A stretch of DNA of 26,568 nucleotides from Tieghemiomyces parasiticus (Eukaryota; Kickxellomycota; Dimargaritomycetes; Dimargaritales; Dimargaritaceae), in NCBI GenBank assembly GCA_027575765.1, contig JANBPT010000673.1:1-26568 (forward strand), read 5' to 3'. The notes under the pieces were generated by a model, which saw only the letters and a program-made list of their open reading frames with translations, did no database searches and was not told where the DNA came from. A program made the position numbers and the translations under genes. The stretch's first letter is position 1. Every line of letters begins with the position of its first letter. Of the stretch, positions 1 through 10,511 are shown one piece after another.

Positions 1-204
<204 letters not shown>

Positions 205-627
205 ACCGCCACCCGTTCATGTTATTAGTTCCGTCGGTCATTTGAGGCCGACCAGGTTGGCCTAGCTGTACCTTTTTTTACCCTTGCACCACACTTTGCT
301 TGACTCAATAAATTCCCCTCTCTCCCCGCAGTACATCCGCATGGCCACGTGGAGTTCATTATCGTGTCTTCTTGGTCAGCATTAAATATCACGCCCTTCA
401 TCCTAGATTCCCCCCGACGTTGGACTTACCGCCGAAGGATGTGCTGGTGTTGTGTACGGCACATTCCACAGCAGACTGGGATGGTTTCTTATTGTATTGT
501 ACATATGCTACAGGCTACATTTCCATTTTTACCTGTCAGAAATATATAAAAAGTCATAACGACATGCCATAAATCAACTTGCCTAGGCGCTTCCCATTTC
601 CTGCACAACCGTCGCCTATTTTATGAA
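205..627. other. Convergent 3' intergenic region
   Basis: This 423-base space separates the 3' ends of two convergent genes. It holds the AATAAA candidate at 307-312 and an A/T-rich stretch near 541-552. Short open frames here (349-549, 372-572) overlap one another and show no recognisable protein features. Confidence 0.6.
307..312 (+). promoter_or_regulatory. AATAAA poly(A) signal candidate for the dioxygenase gene
   Basis: A canonical AATAAA hexamer sits about 100 bases after the stop codon at 204, on the same strand, in pyrimidine-rich sequence. Position and motif fit a 3'-end processing signal; there is no transcript evidence. Confidence 0.5.
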
Positions 628-3600
628 CTACCAATCCGTCGGCCGCAACAGCTTATGCAACTCGTCGTTTTCACCGACCAGTGACTTGACCAGCACCATA
701 AGGGCCTCTAAATCCTCGATTACCTCTTCGAGGGCGGCCGAGTAGGCGTACCAGTAAAATGTGCTCAGCATGAAGCCAGACTTTCCCATAAGCAGTTTCT
801 GGAGGGAGCCATCTTCACCTCCTGCATCCGACGGGGCGGGTTGGTCAGCGCTGGTGCTGCTGCTGGGTTGGTTGGATGTAGTGCGGGGGCCGGGCAGGTG
901 AGGCGCGGACGTGCCGGTCGACGACACCCTTGTGGTGGTGTCCTGACCACTACTACTGGCCGGAAGTAAAGACGGGTGGGGCACGGGTTTGGCGTCCTGT
1001 CGCATATGCAAACCGTGGTCACCATCCTCATATTGATCGTCTCCTTCGTCGTCACCATCGCGCGCGTCGTCGTCCGATGGCGGGGGTATAGATGGACTAG
1101 GGGCTATCCCTCCGCGCGGGGCGCTCGACCCCGGTATAGCCTGGGACAGCTTGGGGGCCGTGGCTAGACGCAACCCATTCTTATTGACCGTCAGATCAGA
1201 CGACACTAGTGACTCGTACGTAATGGGGCTCCAGGCAGTCAGATACGGCTCGTACTGCCCCGTTGGCGCTGTAGAACTCCCCGCCTTTCCCCCACCACCA
1301 CCACCATCTACCTGATCCCGCAAATCCGATTCGGAGGCCAACTTGGGCTGGTGCGACATAAGGTACGCCCGAATATGATTAATCAATCGCAAACGGGCCG
1401 CCCGGGCGGACGGTAAGAACGGAGGCAGGGGCGTCTTACTCCTCAACGCTCCAGCGAGGGAATACGCGTTGATCAGGATGGCAGCCGTTACGTCGCGACG
1501 GCCGTGGTGGTTGAACGGTGAAATGATGGCGTTATGTACGCGTGGTGAGATATAGTTGGTAGCGACGCCCATGGAGATGATGCGATCGACAATGTTTTGG
1601 AGGTGGCCGAGGATCGCGGCGTAGACCGCGGAACGGAAGGGACCCTGGAGACGGGGTTCGAGTTGGGCGTCCTTTAAAAATTGTTGGCAGCGGCCTAGGA
1701 GGTCTTGGAGCTGGCGAATGGACTGGTTAAAATCCCGGTTGAGCCGTGCGTGGGCTTTAAGGATCCGGCTGGGCGGGGGAAATTCGGAGTACGGGTAACG
1801 GTGGTCATTCATGATGGAACGCGGTACAGGAGTGGCGTGGACGGAAGTGGTGGTGCGGGGTTGGTCAGTCACAGAGGTCGACGCAGAAGCTGGAATGGGC
1901 ACCCGAAGGTCATTTAACGACTTGGAACGCAACGGAGCTCGGGTCGATTGGGAGGTAGCCCGCGATACCCTGCCAGCCGATGGCCGACGAGGGCTGTGGC
2001 CGCCGCGGATAGTATCAGGTACACTTCGGCGCCGGTCGGCCGAGTTTCCCTGGGGTCGTTCAGCCGCCTCTTGAGCTTCGAGCTCGCCTAAATCAACATT
2101 GCCCGTGCCCAGTACGGCATGGCGCGGTGCGTGATGGTTAAGCGCCACGATGGGCGCCGAGGGTACCCGTCGGAGAGAGGGGTGGTGGCCAGCGGCGGTG
2201 ACCTTCAATCTAGCAATCTCGGCCTCGGCCTCGACAGTACGTACGTGTTCAAGGTACAGCTTGAAATAATGATTGTCTGGGTTAAGCAGCGGATGAATCA
2301 CTAATCTGGCCACCAGTTTCGAGAACACGACGCCAATGCTATCAAGGCCACGGGCTGCCAGTCGGCGTACCTCAACATGAGCAATCATAGGCCAGAAACA
2401 TAGTCCGGCGATGAGGGAGGCCAGGATTCCGGCGATGGAAGTCCAGAGTCGCTTATAAGCTAAGGTCAGTACAGTGTCTGCGTTCACCTGGCCGTGGCGA
2501 GGATATATAATGAAGACGGTGACGGCGTAGAGCGTGATTGAGAGGTAACCGACGCTCTTGTGTGGGGTGAAAATTACAATATAGAAAGCCGGAGTCACGA
2601 AGAACATGGTCACAAAGAAGAGGCCGTAGCTATTGGCCTGGGTCATGTACCAGCTGGCGATGGATACGCTGACGGCATAGAAAGTGGCAATCAGACGATA
2701 CACGCTCATGGTTAGCGTGCGGCCGACCGTCGGGGCCAGGGCAATAAGGATCTGAAATTGGAGGGAAGAAGGGAGGAGGGGGGGTTTGGCAGGAAATACC
2801 AAGGTGACACAGGCAGGTGGTAAAGTTCAACATGGATGGGCAGTGGTTAATGATAACACTTCTGAACGCTGGGGCGGCGGGGTTAAGCTGCGTGAAACTT
2901 AACTTTCCCTCCCCCATCGGCCAGGCCCTCTACCTCTTTACTCCGAACTTACGGTGATGGTAATCCACTGCATCTTTTGTGAGCTGTAATAATACATGGA
3001 ATGGTCGAACCATGCTGGAAAGCTGATGAGTGTGATGGCCAGTGAGATCTTGAGGGCGTAGCGCACAGGTGGGCTGCGGAACCAGCACAGAATGTCCCAC
3101 AGCCGACGCTGGAGCCACCGGGAAAGACCCTTGGCCGGGAGCTCCCGGAATGGGGAGAGGGTAGAGGTGACGGGTGAGGCCCCGGTGGCGATGTAGGCCA
3201 AGTTATCGATGGGTTCGTTGGCACTAGAGCGGGATTCTCGGTCGGTGAACGTCTCCTCGAAGGTAGTATTATCGTCACTAGAGTCGCTGACGAAGGTAGC
3301 CCGACCACGGCGGTGGGGCTTTACGCCCGTGCGCCGGGCTCTCGGTTCACGAGGGTATCTAGCCGACGGCGAACTAGTCGCATCGGAGGCGCCATCTTCA
3401 GGATTATCACACTCACTAACCGACACTTGCTGCCTGTCGCGGCCCAGCAGCCCCTGCCGGACAGACTGCGCCGCATCCGATGTTGCCGGCCTATCAGAGT
3501 CATCTGCTGATTCTGAACCGTTTGATAGTGCGGTATAGCCCCCAGGCAGTTTGCCATACTCTCGGTCCCTTCGCCAGCGCGTCCTCCGCTGCTGTCGGCG

Positions 3601-6171
3601 CCGTTGGGACCACCAGTGCCTAGGACCTTTCGCCGTCTCCAACCCATGTCCAGCCCTTCGTTCGGGTGATTCTGGCCCTGGTCGTGGGTCCGGGGGCTCA
3701 TCCACAGAGACGGGGATGCCCGGTACGCGTCGAGCCACTCGCCGCCGTACCCGACGAAACAGGCGGGTAAAATCCTGATTCCAGCGCACCCGCAGTTGTT
3801 GGGACTTCGACCGAGATATCTGCAAGGCATGGATCTGCTCTACCATGGTGGAGAGCAGCAGCGCAATCTCGCGAAGACTGAATAGAAAGAAGAAAATGAG
3901 GAAGGCCTCCTCGCGGGGTTCCTGGAACTGCGCGGCATGGCCCGGAACGTTCGAGCGAGGATGCAGGGAATCCTCAGCAATAGAGTCACGTTCGACCCCA
4001 GGTTCGACATGGTGGTAGGCCTTGTAGAGTGTCGTGACCTCAAGGGAATCGAACCGTGTAATCGCCTGTTGGATCCGGCGCACGAAGGCTTCCATATCGG
4101 CCTCCGATAATGGCTCGTTTGACAAAACGTGGCGGCACAGGTTATCCATGTCGGTGCCAATATGGGAGGAGGCGGTAGAGTGGAGCCGGTGCACGTCTGA
4201 GTTCGAGGACGTGGAGGCAGTGGTCGTTGCGGACGGGTCTACAGGATTGAAGGGCGATGGCCGTGAAAGCGGGACCAGGGCAGGCGGGGACACGGTTTGT
4301 TTGAGCGGAGTGAACAGGTCGGTCATTCGACGGAGCGGGACCCGAGAACCAAACGGTACGGGGCGCGGTTGGTTGTCGGCCCGCGGGGTCCCGGCGACCG
4401 GGGTGGTCGTGTTCGTCTGCTGATGATCTGCCGCGTCCCCTCTACCTGGCTGCGTCGGCACCGAATTGGGCGGGGCATGCCGCGTCCGCAGACCGAGGAG
4501 GTTACGGTACAAGTTGGCGAAAATCCCTTGCGACCGGTCGTTGCGATATTCCTGGTAGTGGGCCTCGATAGCAGAATAGAGGTGGATCAGGAGGTTGTCC
4601 GGGACGTCGTTGACGATGCGTGGCAAGGCTGAAGAGCGCTCTAGGTGGCGACAGTTCTTGATGAATTGATGGACACAGCGGTCGAGGGTGAGCTCACATA
4701 GATATGCCATTTCGTGGATGGACGGGCCAAAGGTGTCCAGGAGGCGGAGGAACACGGCCGGGTCGGCCCTCTGCAGTTCTTTGGTGACGACTCCGACCCG
4801 ACCCAGTGGCGACGGATCGGCGCTGCGAGTGGCCGAAGCCGCCGTGGGCGGGGCGGTTGCGTAATTCCCGGTATTGCACGGGCCGTAGACGACGAACCGT
4901 TCGTTCTGCACTGACAGCGTCATACTCCCAAGGTGCTGTGAGATCTTGAGCAGGGTGAGTTGGATGGCCGCGAAATCTTCGGGCTTATGACTCGAATACG
5001 TGATCTCGTACTTGGCCTCCAAGAACGTCCGTTGGAGGACGGTCATGGCGGCGCGCACTTGGCCCATCTGGGCGTTCAATTCCTGCGCGGTTGGTAACCT
5101 GGTTGACCCGTCCAGTAGGAACGACTTGGTAGTGGTGTCGATCACCGTCATTACGTGACACATGACCCGCAGGACCTGCTTCTCGAGGTTGAAGGTGGCC
5201 GAAACCGGGAGCAGACAGGTTCCGACCACCAGGGCAAAGAGCGCCCCAAAGACCAACGGTTTGACCAGGGACCAGACCAGCTGCACTGCGCCGGCCTGGC
5301 GGTCCACGTGGTAGGTGGTGGCGATAATTAACGGCAGGCCAAAAAGGATACCGGGGTTAAAGTAGCGCTGATCACGGACGCGGATCAAGCTCATCCAAAA
5401 GATGCCGAGGAAGAGCCACACTCCCAAGATGGCGCGGCCGCCGTGGTCCCCGTCACCTTGGTCGTTGAGATAATGCTCGTTGCACTTCTCGGCGGCTAGT
5501 CGCCCAAGCCAGGTGTACCCGAAGGTGGCGGCTAGGGCAGATAAGGCCAAGATAACCCCTTCCAGGTGGGCGCCAAGGGTTGGGGCCGTCGAGCAGAACG
5601 CGGACGAGAAGGGAAGAATGTAGGCGTAAGGTCCTAGCCAGCGGTCAATGGCGGAAACCAGGATGAAGAGTGTGGACAAGCTAAAGACCAGGACGGCCCG
5701 TACGAGGTGGGTGAGAGACCCTGGGGTGAGCAGTTGGTCCTTGACTGACTTGACTCCGGCAAAGGCAAAGTTGCGCAGACGGACCCTAAAGCTGGGCGGG
5801 GTTTGGAGCCAAGGCGAGGGTTGGTTAGCGAACGTCGGCGGGGGTGCTGTGGGCGCGGGGGTGTCGGAGGGGCTCCAGCCGGAGCTCGCCGCTGCGTCAT
5901 TCGTGCCATTGGTCACCGGAATGCGCACACTATCAACGGAGGAGGAGGACGGCTTGGGGCTGTTTACAGGATATGAAACGTCCGGGTCTTGCGGCCGGTG
6001 CTGTCGGTTGGCATGGTGGTGCGTAAGCCGCAACTGGTCGTCATGCGTCGAGCTAGAAAAACGGGGCGACGGTGACGGGTGCGGAGCTTGGCTGCTGGTG
6101 GACGACATGGCCTCGTCCGGGCGGCCGGGCGTCAAGAGGGGAAGGCTCGACAGCCTGGACTTTGGGCCCAT
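628..6171 (-). CDS. BRE4/ArAE_2-type (FUSC-like) multi-pass membrane protein, two exons
   Basis: Predicted 1780-residue protein from exon 1 (6171 down to 2953) and exon 2 (2751 down to 628). The first in-frame ATG is at 6171; the open frame runs 6 bases further to a TTG, which I do not use. About 150 disordered residues precede a first hydrophobic domain of roughly six membrane segments (residues ~155-325). A cytoplasmic region with a long S/P/R-rich stretch follows. A second set of membrane segments begins at ~1035 (ALKISLAITLISFPAWF) and continues through ITILIALAPTVGRTL into exon 2. This double 6TM layout with APTVG matches the putative ER transporter N-terminal / ArAE_2 / DUF2421 families (brefeldin A sensitivity-related) and the FUSC fold. 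The substrate is unknown; it probably exports aromatic or other organic anions from an internal or plasma membrane. Polar tracts before the conserved C-terminal helix (ALEEVIEDLEALMVLVKSL) are low complexity. Confidence in the family is good and in the function low. Confidence 0.8.
2752..2952 (-). other. Intron of the ArAE_2-type gene
   Basis: This is a 201-base phase-0 intron. The donor reads ACC|GTAAGT and the acceptor TTTCAG|ATC on the minus strand, after a long C/T tract. Without splicing the upstream frame stops 12 bases in (V-S-S-E-stop). With splicing it reads QWITIT|ILIALAPTVG, which restores a continuous membrane helix and the conserved APTVG motif. Confidence 0.85.
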
Positions 6172-6269
6172 GGACAAAGTGACTAGCTGGGGTCCTGGGA
6201 AGTCGCCGGAAGCTGCTGGCGTACTGAGTGTGCCCCACGGTGGCCTAGGTCAGAGTGGTCAATCGGTAG

Positions 6270-6275
6270 CACGTG
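6270..6275. promoter_or_regulatory. CACGTG E-box
   Basis: Palindromic CACGTG about 100 bases upstream of the ATG at 6171. This is the classical site for bHLH factors (for example the Cbf1 or Pho4 type in yeasts). A single hexamer is weak evidence on its own. Confidence 0.35.
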
Positions 6276-6889
6276 ACCGTTAAGAGCACCACGCACTGCC
6301 AGGTGGTCAAGGTGACTGAACGACAACGATTGCCAGGGAATGGTACGTCGCGACGACGGTCTATAAATTGAAATCACTGAGAGGGAAGGGACTAGCAGGA
6401 GGGTAGGTGGTGTATTGGTTGCATGGACGCTTCTAGTGCGCCTGAGAGGCCCGAAAGCTGCTCAGTAAGTCGAATGGTAAATGCGATGGAATAATAATGC
6501 AGAGAGGTGCAAAGAGGCTGTACATCCACAGTCTCCATAAGCATCGACTCCAGGGTGGGCCACGGACACTAGAGCGCGGTCTGTGCTAAGACGATCGTTG
6601 ACGCTGAAACCTCAGCACTGGGTACAGGGGTGATAGACACTCACCAAGGTCCAGCCACTGTGTCTGGCAAGGAACAGGTCGGGCCGAACCGCTTGAGAAG
6701 ACTACCATCATGAAACCAGGAGCTGAGGAGCAGTGCAGACGGATAAAGACGTCTGCCCGAATGTCGAACGTGAAGGGGTCGTGGCCAGTGGATCTGAGCT
6801 ACCGTTCCCTTGCCTGTAGGTAGCAGTCCTACGACTATTTACCAACCTCGGTAAATCAATCTGCGATCGGCTCCAAAGGCAGCGTACGG

Positions 6890-6895
6890 CACGTG
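6890..6895. promoter_or_regulatory. CACGTG E-box
   Basis: Second CACGTG in the same divergent intergenic region, embedded in GGCACGTGCT, about 720 bases upstream of the ATG at 6171. The functional assignment is only by motif. Confidence 0.3.
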
Positions 6896-7190
6896 CTACG
6901 GCCCAAACAGTTTGCCTGCGTCGCGCTCTAGAGTCTACCGTTTCCCTCCTAAGCCAGGAACGGCCATGGCCGCGGTCCAGGCCAATCGGCCTTAACCTGC
7001 GCACAGCGATGGACGCGCGAGAGTAACACACCTATTGTCGATTAGAGCTAGGAGGCGGTGATGATTTTAATACCCAGGAGGGTAACATTAGGCTTTCCCA
7101 GGTCGACCATACACCTGACCTGCCCAGCGGTTGGATCGAGCCCTGATTATAGTCTCCTCCCCCCTCCCTTGCACTTTCCCGCCTATCCCT

Positions 7191-7219
7191 CCCTACCCCC
7201 TACCCCGTACCCCCCCCCC
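7191..7219 (-). other. Predicted G-quadruplex / i-motif tract
   Basis: Four C runs of 3, 5, 4 and 10 bases are separated by TA, TA and GTA on the plus strand. The minus strand therefore has four G runs with 2-3 base loops, a textbook G-quadruplex pattern whose middle resembles TAGGG telomere-type units. It lies about 320 bases before the ATG at 7539. Confidence 0.6.
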
Positions 7220-7275
7220 TCCACCTCCCCACTTCTCACGCGACACTTTGGGATTAAGTCCCCTTCAAGAGGAGT

Positions 7276-7286
7276 GGGGGGGGGGG
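7276..7286 (+). repeat. G homopolymer (11 G)
   Basis: An uninterrupted run of 11 G on the plus strand lies 56 bases after the C10 run at 7210-7219, to which it is complementary. It is prone to length error in assembly. Confidence 0.8.
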
Positions 7287-7538
7287 AGTTGTGTACTATT
7301 GCTCACGGTTCCTCTGGACCGGGCAAGGCACAAACTAGACCCGCTACGCCGAAGTCGCATTTCTCTCTTCGCGTACACCACCTGGAATATTGTTGGCGAG
7401 AGCTGGGGTTGAAAGTCCTTTCGCTGCATTCGGTCCCTTCAAGTCCCTACCCTCTCCCATACTTTGCCCTGCTACGTCTACTTTCCCATCACCAAGCATT
7501 TCTCCTCCGCCCCTCCCCATTTCCCCCCAGCGTACGGT

Positions 7539-8882
7539 ATGCCCCGCTCAAAGACCTCGTCGGACGAGGTAGCGACCCCCAAACCTTACCGGCGCAAACC
7601 CTCCCATACCAACCGGTCCCGGCCGACTGCCTTCCGGCCCTCTGGAGCGGCCATAGCGTCGCACCTAAAACTGGACGACGAGGCCACCGACGTAAGCGCA
7701 GTACCTTCACCACGGTCGGCCGTATCCATCAGTCCCGGCCCACCCCCAGCGGGCCCCACCGCTCCTTGGCGGTTCCCGGCTCCTCCTGAGGGCGAAGTCC
7801 GCCGAGCACCGTGGACGTCCGAAGAGCTCCAGGCCATTTTGGAGACTCTTACGGAAGGCGTCTTCTCGGCTGAACACGCGACTAAGAACGCGGTCGAGGT
7901 ATCCCCCATCCTGGCCGTCTCGTTTCCCCTAAGGTCCTGGCGCCAGATTCATGGTAAGCTTAGCTCGGTTGTGCAAAAGTACCGTGCCCAGGTGCGCCTG
8001 ACTCCGACCGACGAAGTACCCGCTGAGTTGCCTAACGAGACGGCTGAGCGGTTGGCTGCAGACATGGGGCTGCCCAGCCATTTGATACGACGCTTCTATG
8101 CTATTTACCGGGCGACGTGGAATCTGGTTGGTGATAAACCGGCGTCCACGGCACCCCAGTTGGTGTTCCAACTCCCTGTCAGCAGTCCATCCCATCCGCC
8201 GACCCCGCTTCCGGGCCTATCCAACGTACTGTGGCACCGCGGTGAGCGGCCGCCATCCCCCCGACCAGCCCAACCACCGGCGTCCGTATCCTCGACCCGA
8301 CCGACCCCGATATCTCCGCGAGTTTCCGACCACCATTCGGGAACGTTGCCCAGGTCCGCGTCACCCGACGTGGCGGCGCCGCCGCCCCGCGCCCATCACT
8401 TGTACTACCGGCCCTCCACTCCAAGGGGCACCCCGTCAGCCGCTGAGAACAACTCGGAACACCGCATGAAATGGTTACCCGAGACCCCCCTCAACGGCGG
8501 GTCCACTACTCAGCAGCACCCTAACAGCGCGGCCGCCCCTGCACACTTGCCCGTCTCGCCGACCTACCAGCCCGCTGCCCATGTCGAGTGGTACTCCCCG
8601 GCACCACCCCCTCACCATCATCGACCTTACCACCGCCCGGAAACCCAAGTCTGGGACAATTCAGGAACCTACCCGCCGGATCTCGAGATCTCACCACATT
8701 TACCACCACCACCGCCAGAACCGCTCGGGCGGGAGGAATACTATCGTCGCAAGCTGGCCCTGAAACGGACGCAGTACGACCGTATCTACCGCCTCATGGT
8801 GTGGGAGGCTGAGACCCGGATCCAGTTGGTACGGGAAGGCAAACCGTCGGATCCACCGCGGCCGCCGTCACAATACATATGA
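7539..8882 (+). CDS. Proline-rich protein with a possible Myb/SANT-like domain
   Basis: Predicted 447-residue protein of unknown function. I chose ATG 7539 (MPRSKTSSDEV); the frame extends upstream only to a TTG at 7464 through pyrimidine-rich, non-coding-looking sequence. Residues ~88-155 form the only compact block: APWTSEELQAIL, then about 40 residues on, RSWRQIHGKLSSVVQKY. The spacing of Trp92 and Trp134 and the helical pattern resemble a Myb/SANT-like or trihelix DNA-binding fold, an inference from pattern only. A helical stretch follows to ~190 (LPSHLIRRFYAIYRATWNLV). Residues ~200-390 are disordered and rich in P, S and H. A charged helix (residues ~396-436, EEYYRRKLALKRTQYDRIYRLM) ends the protein and could be a coiled coil. 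It is divergent from the membrane-protein gene and convergent with PGK. A chromatin or transcription role is possible but unproven. Confidence 0.7.
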   Translation: MPRSKTSSDEVATPKPYRRKPSHTNRSRPTAFRPSGAAIASHLKLDDEATDVSAVPSPRSAVSISPGPPPAGPTAPWRFPAPPEGEVRRAPWTSEELQAILETLTEGVFSAEHATKNAVEVSPILAVSFPLRSWRQIHGKLSSVVQKYRAQVRLTPTDEVPAELPNETAERLAADMGLPSHLIRRFYAIYRATWNLVGDKPASTAPQLVFQLPVSSPSHPPTPLPGLSNVLWHRGERPPSPRPAQPPASVSSTRPTPISPRVSDHHSGTLPRSASPDVAAPPPRAHHLYYRPSTPRGTPSAAENNSEHRMKWLPETPLNGGSTTQQHPNSAAAPAHLPVSPTYQPAAHVEWYSPAPPPHHHRPYHRPETQVWDNSGTYPPDLEISPHLPPPPPEPLGREEYYRRKLALKRTQYDRIYRLMVWEAETRIQLVREGKPSDPPRPPSQYI

Positions 8883-9254
8883 CCAGTTGGAGGTTGTCCG
8901 TCAAGTCGGCGCCAGTGGTGCTTTTGGCTCATTTACTTTATAATAATCGCCGGGCCCCAAAGCCTCTTAATGAACAGCCTAGTTAAATCTCCGTCAGGGA
9001 CATCTTAGTGAGCAATCGCAACGCACCGATTCCGAAAGAGGTTGATTGCTGCCTATAAAAGATGGAAAAAGCTTTACTTAGCCAACTAGTTGGAGATGGT
9101 GAGATACTGACGAGCAACGGGCATCCTTGGTTGAGGAATAATATATATATATATATATAAATGTATATATAACAACCTCACTGCAGGAGTAGTACTAGCA
9201 GTGGTCTATATGGCCCGTTGGATGCAAACTATAGCGAGACCGGAGCCCTGCAAC
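8883..9254. other. Convergent 3' intergenic region with AT microsatellite
   Basis: Short space between the 3' ends of two convergent genes. It is A/T-rich compared with the flanking genes and holds the AT repeat at 9141-9172. No gene is visible. Confidence 0.6.
9141..9172. repeat. (AT)n microsatellite
   Basis: An uninterrupted AT dinucleotide run from 9141 to 9159, followed by an imperfect AT-rich extension to 9172. It lies just downstream of the PGK stop codon, in its probable 3' UTR. Confidence 0.9.
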
Positions 9255-10511
9255 TTATTGAGAGGAGAGGGCGGCGACACCGGGCAGAGTCTTGCCCTCG
9301 AGCAGCTCGAGGCTGGCACCGCCGCCAGTACTGACGTGGCTGACATCGTCCTCCATGCCCCACTTGGCACAGGCGGTGGCGGTATCACCGCCACCAATGA
9401 TGGTGGTGGCGCCCTGCTTGGTGGCCTCGACGACGGCCTGGAGAGCATCCTTGGTACCAGTGGCGAACTTGTCAAACTCAAACACGCCGAGGGGCCCGTT
9501 CCACACGATGGTCTGGGCGCGCAGGATAGCCTTACGGTTGGCCTCGTTACTCAGCTTACCGCAGTCCAGACCCTCCCAGCCGTCGGGGATACCATCCTGC
9601 TCGGTGGCGTAGCCGGTGTTGGCCTTGGGGCTAAAGTCGTCGGCAGTGATGAAATCTGTGGGCAGGATGAGCTCCACGTCATTGTCCTTGGCCTTCTTGA
9701 CCAGGTTCTCGACAATCTTGGCGCCCTCCTTGTCGAAGAGCGAGCTGCCAATCTTCATCCCGTCGAGGGTCTTCTTGAAAGTGTAGGCCATGCCGCCGCC
9801 AATGATCATCATGTTGACCCGATCCAGAAGGCTGTCGATGAGCTGAATCTTGTCCGACACCTTGGCGCCGCCCAGGATGGCCAGGAAGGGGCGGGCGGGC
9901 TTCTCAAGGACCTGGGCAAAGTAGTCGAGTTCCTTCTTCATCAGGAACCCGGCGGCACGCACCGGCAGGTTGATGCCCACCATGGAGCTGTGGGCGCGGT
10001 GGGCGGTGCCGAAGGCGTCGTTGATGTACACGTCGCCCAGCTTGGTCAGCGAGGCCCGGAACTTCTCGACCGAGGCCGGGTCAGCCTTGACCTTCTCGCC
10101 GCTCGAGTTCTTGGCACTGCCCTCCTCCTCAATGTGGAAGCGCAGGTTCTCCAGGAGAATGACCTGGCCGTCGGTGGCCTGGGCGCAGGCGCGCTCGGTC
10201 TCGGCACCCACGCAGTCGGGCAGGAAGGTGACGGGCCGGTCTAGCAGGCGGCTCACCTCCTCGGCCACGGGGGCCAAAGTGTACTTGGGGACAGCCTCGC
10301 CGTTGGGGCGGCCCAGGTGGCTCATAAGCACCACGGACTTGGCGCCCTGCTCCAAGGCATACTTGATGGTAGGCAGGGCGGCGGTGATGCGCTGGTTGTT
10401 GGAGATCTTGCCATCGGCAAAGGGCACGTTAAAGTCGACGCGGATCAGCACGCGCTGGCCGTCGAGGTCAACGTCGGTGATGTTGAGCTTGTTGCTGAGC
10501 TTGTTGGCCAT
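9255..10511 (-). CDS. PGK1: Phosphoglycerate kinase
   Basis: Complete, intronless 418-residue phosphoglycerate kinase, the cytosolic enzyme of glycolysis and gluconeogenesis that moves phosphate between 1,3-bisphosphoglycerate and ADP. The length is typical for the family (about 415-420). Visible signatures are RVDFNVPF (residues 24-31), with Arg41 following in [11 protein letters not shown], and SHLGRPNG (64-71). Further on are [14 protein letters not shown] (163-176), GGAKVSDKI (214-222), GGGMAYTF (238-245), WNGPLGVFE (337-345) and [13 protein letters not shown] (373-385). The start is ATG 10511 ([10 protein letters not shown]). The frame extends to a TTG at 10658 through a hydrophobic leader, but only the ATG gives a normal N-terminus. 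The sequence is strongly biased to C/G-ending codons, consistent with high expression, and this produces a long antisense open frame (9201-10244) that should be ignored. Confidence 0.98.
   Translation of the reverse strand: MANKLSNKLNITDVDLDGQRVLIRVDFNVPFADGKISNNQRITAALPTIKYALEQGAKSVVLMSHLGRPNGEAVPKYTLAPVAEEVSRLLDRPVTFLPDCVGAETERACAQATDGQVILLENLRFHIEEEGSAKNSSGEKVKADPASVEKFRASLTKLGDVYINDAFGTAHRAHSSMVGINLPVRAAGFLMKKELDYFAQVLEKPARPFLAILGGAKVSDKIQLIDSLLDRVNMMIIGGGMAYTFKKTLDGMKIGSSLFDKEGAKIVENLVKKAKDNDVELILPTDFITADDFSPKANTGYATEQDGIPDGWEGLDCGKLSNEANRKAILRAQTIVWNGPLGVFEFDKFATGTKDALQAVVEATKQGATTIIGGGDTATACAKWGMEDDVSHVSTGGGASLELLEGKTLPGVAALSSQ

Larger units (their letters stand above)
6172..7538. other. 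Divergent promoter region
   Basis: This 1367-base region separates two divergent genes. It contains two CACGTG E-boxes (6270-6275 and 6890-6895), a strong C-run cluster at 7191-7219, an 11-base G run at 7276-7286, and long pyrimidine tracts from about 7150 to 7530 of the type common in fungal promoters. TTCCCCCCAG ending at 7530 resembles an intron acceptor, so the right-hand gene may have an intron in its 5' leader. Open frames here (for example 7058-7789) start with non-ATG codons and look non-coding. Confidence 0.6.

Noticed and set aside
7058..7789. 243-residue plus-strand frame before and overlapping the proline-rich gene
   Set aside because: It starts with GTG, is composed mostly of translated pyrimidine tracts, and overlaps the better-supported ATG frame at 7539. 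It may include 5' leader but not protein.
9201..10244. 347-residue open frame opposite the PGK gene
   Set aside because: It lies entirely antisense to a clear phosphoglycerate kinase and is rich in G, L, V and A, as expected from the complement of strongly biased codons. No motif supports it.
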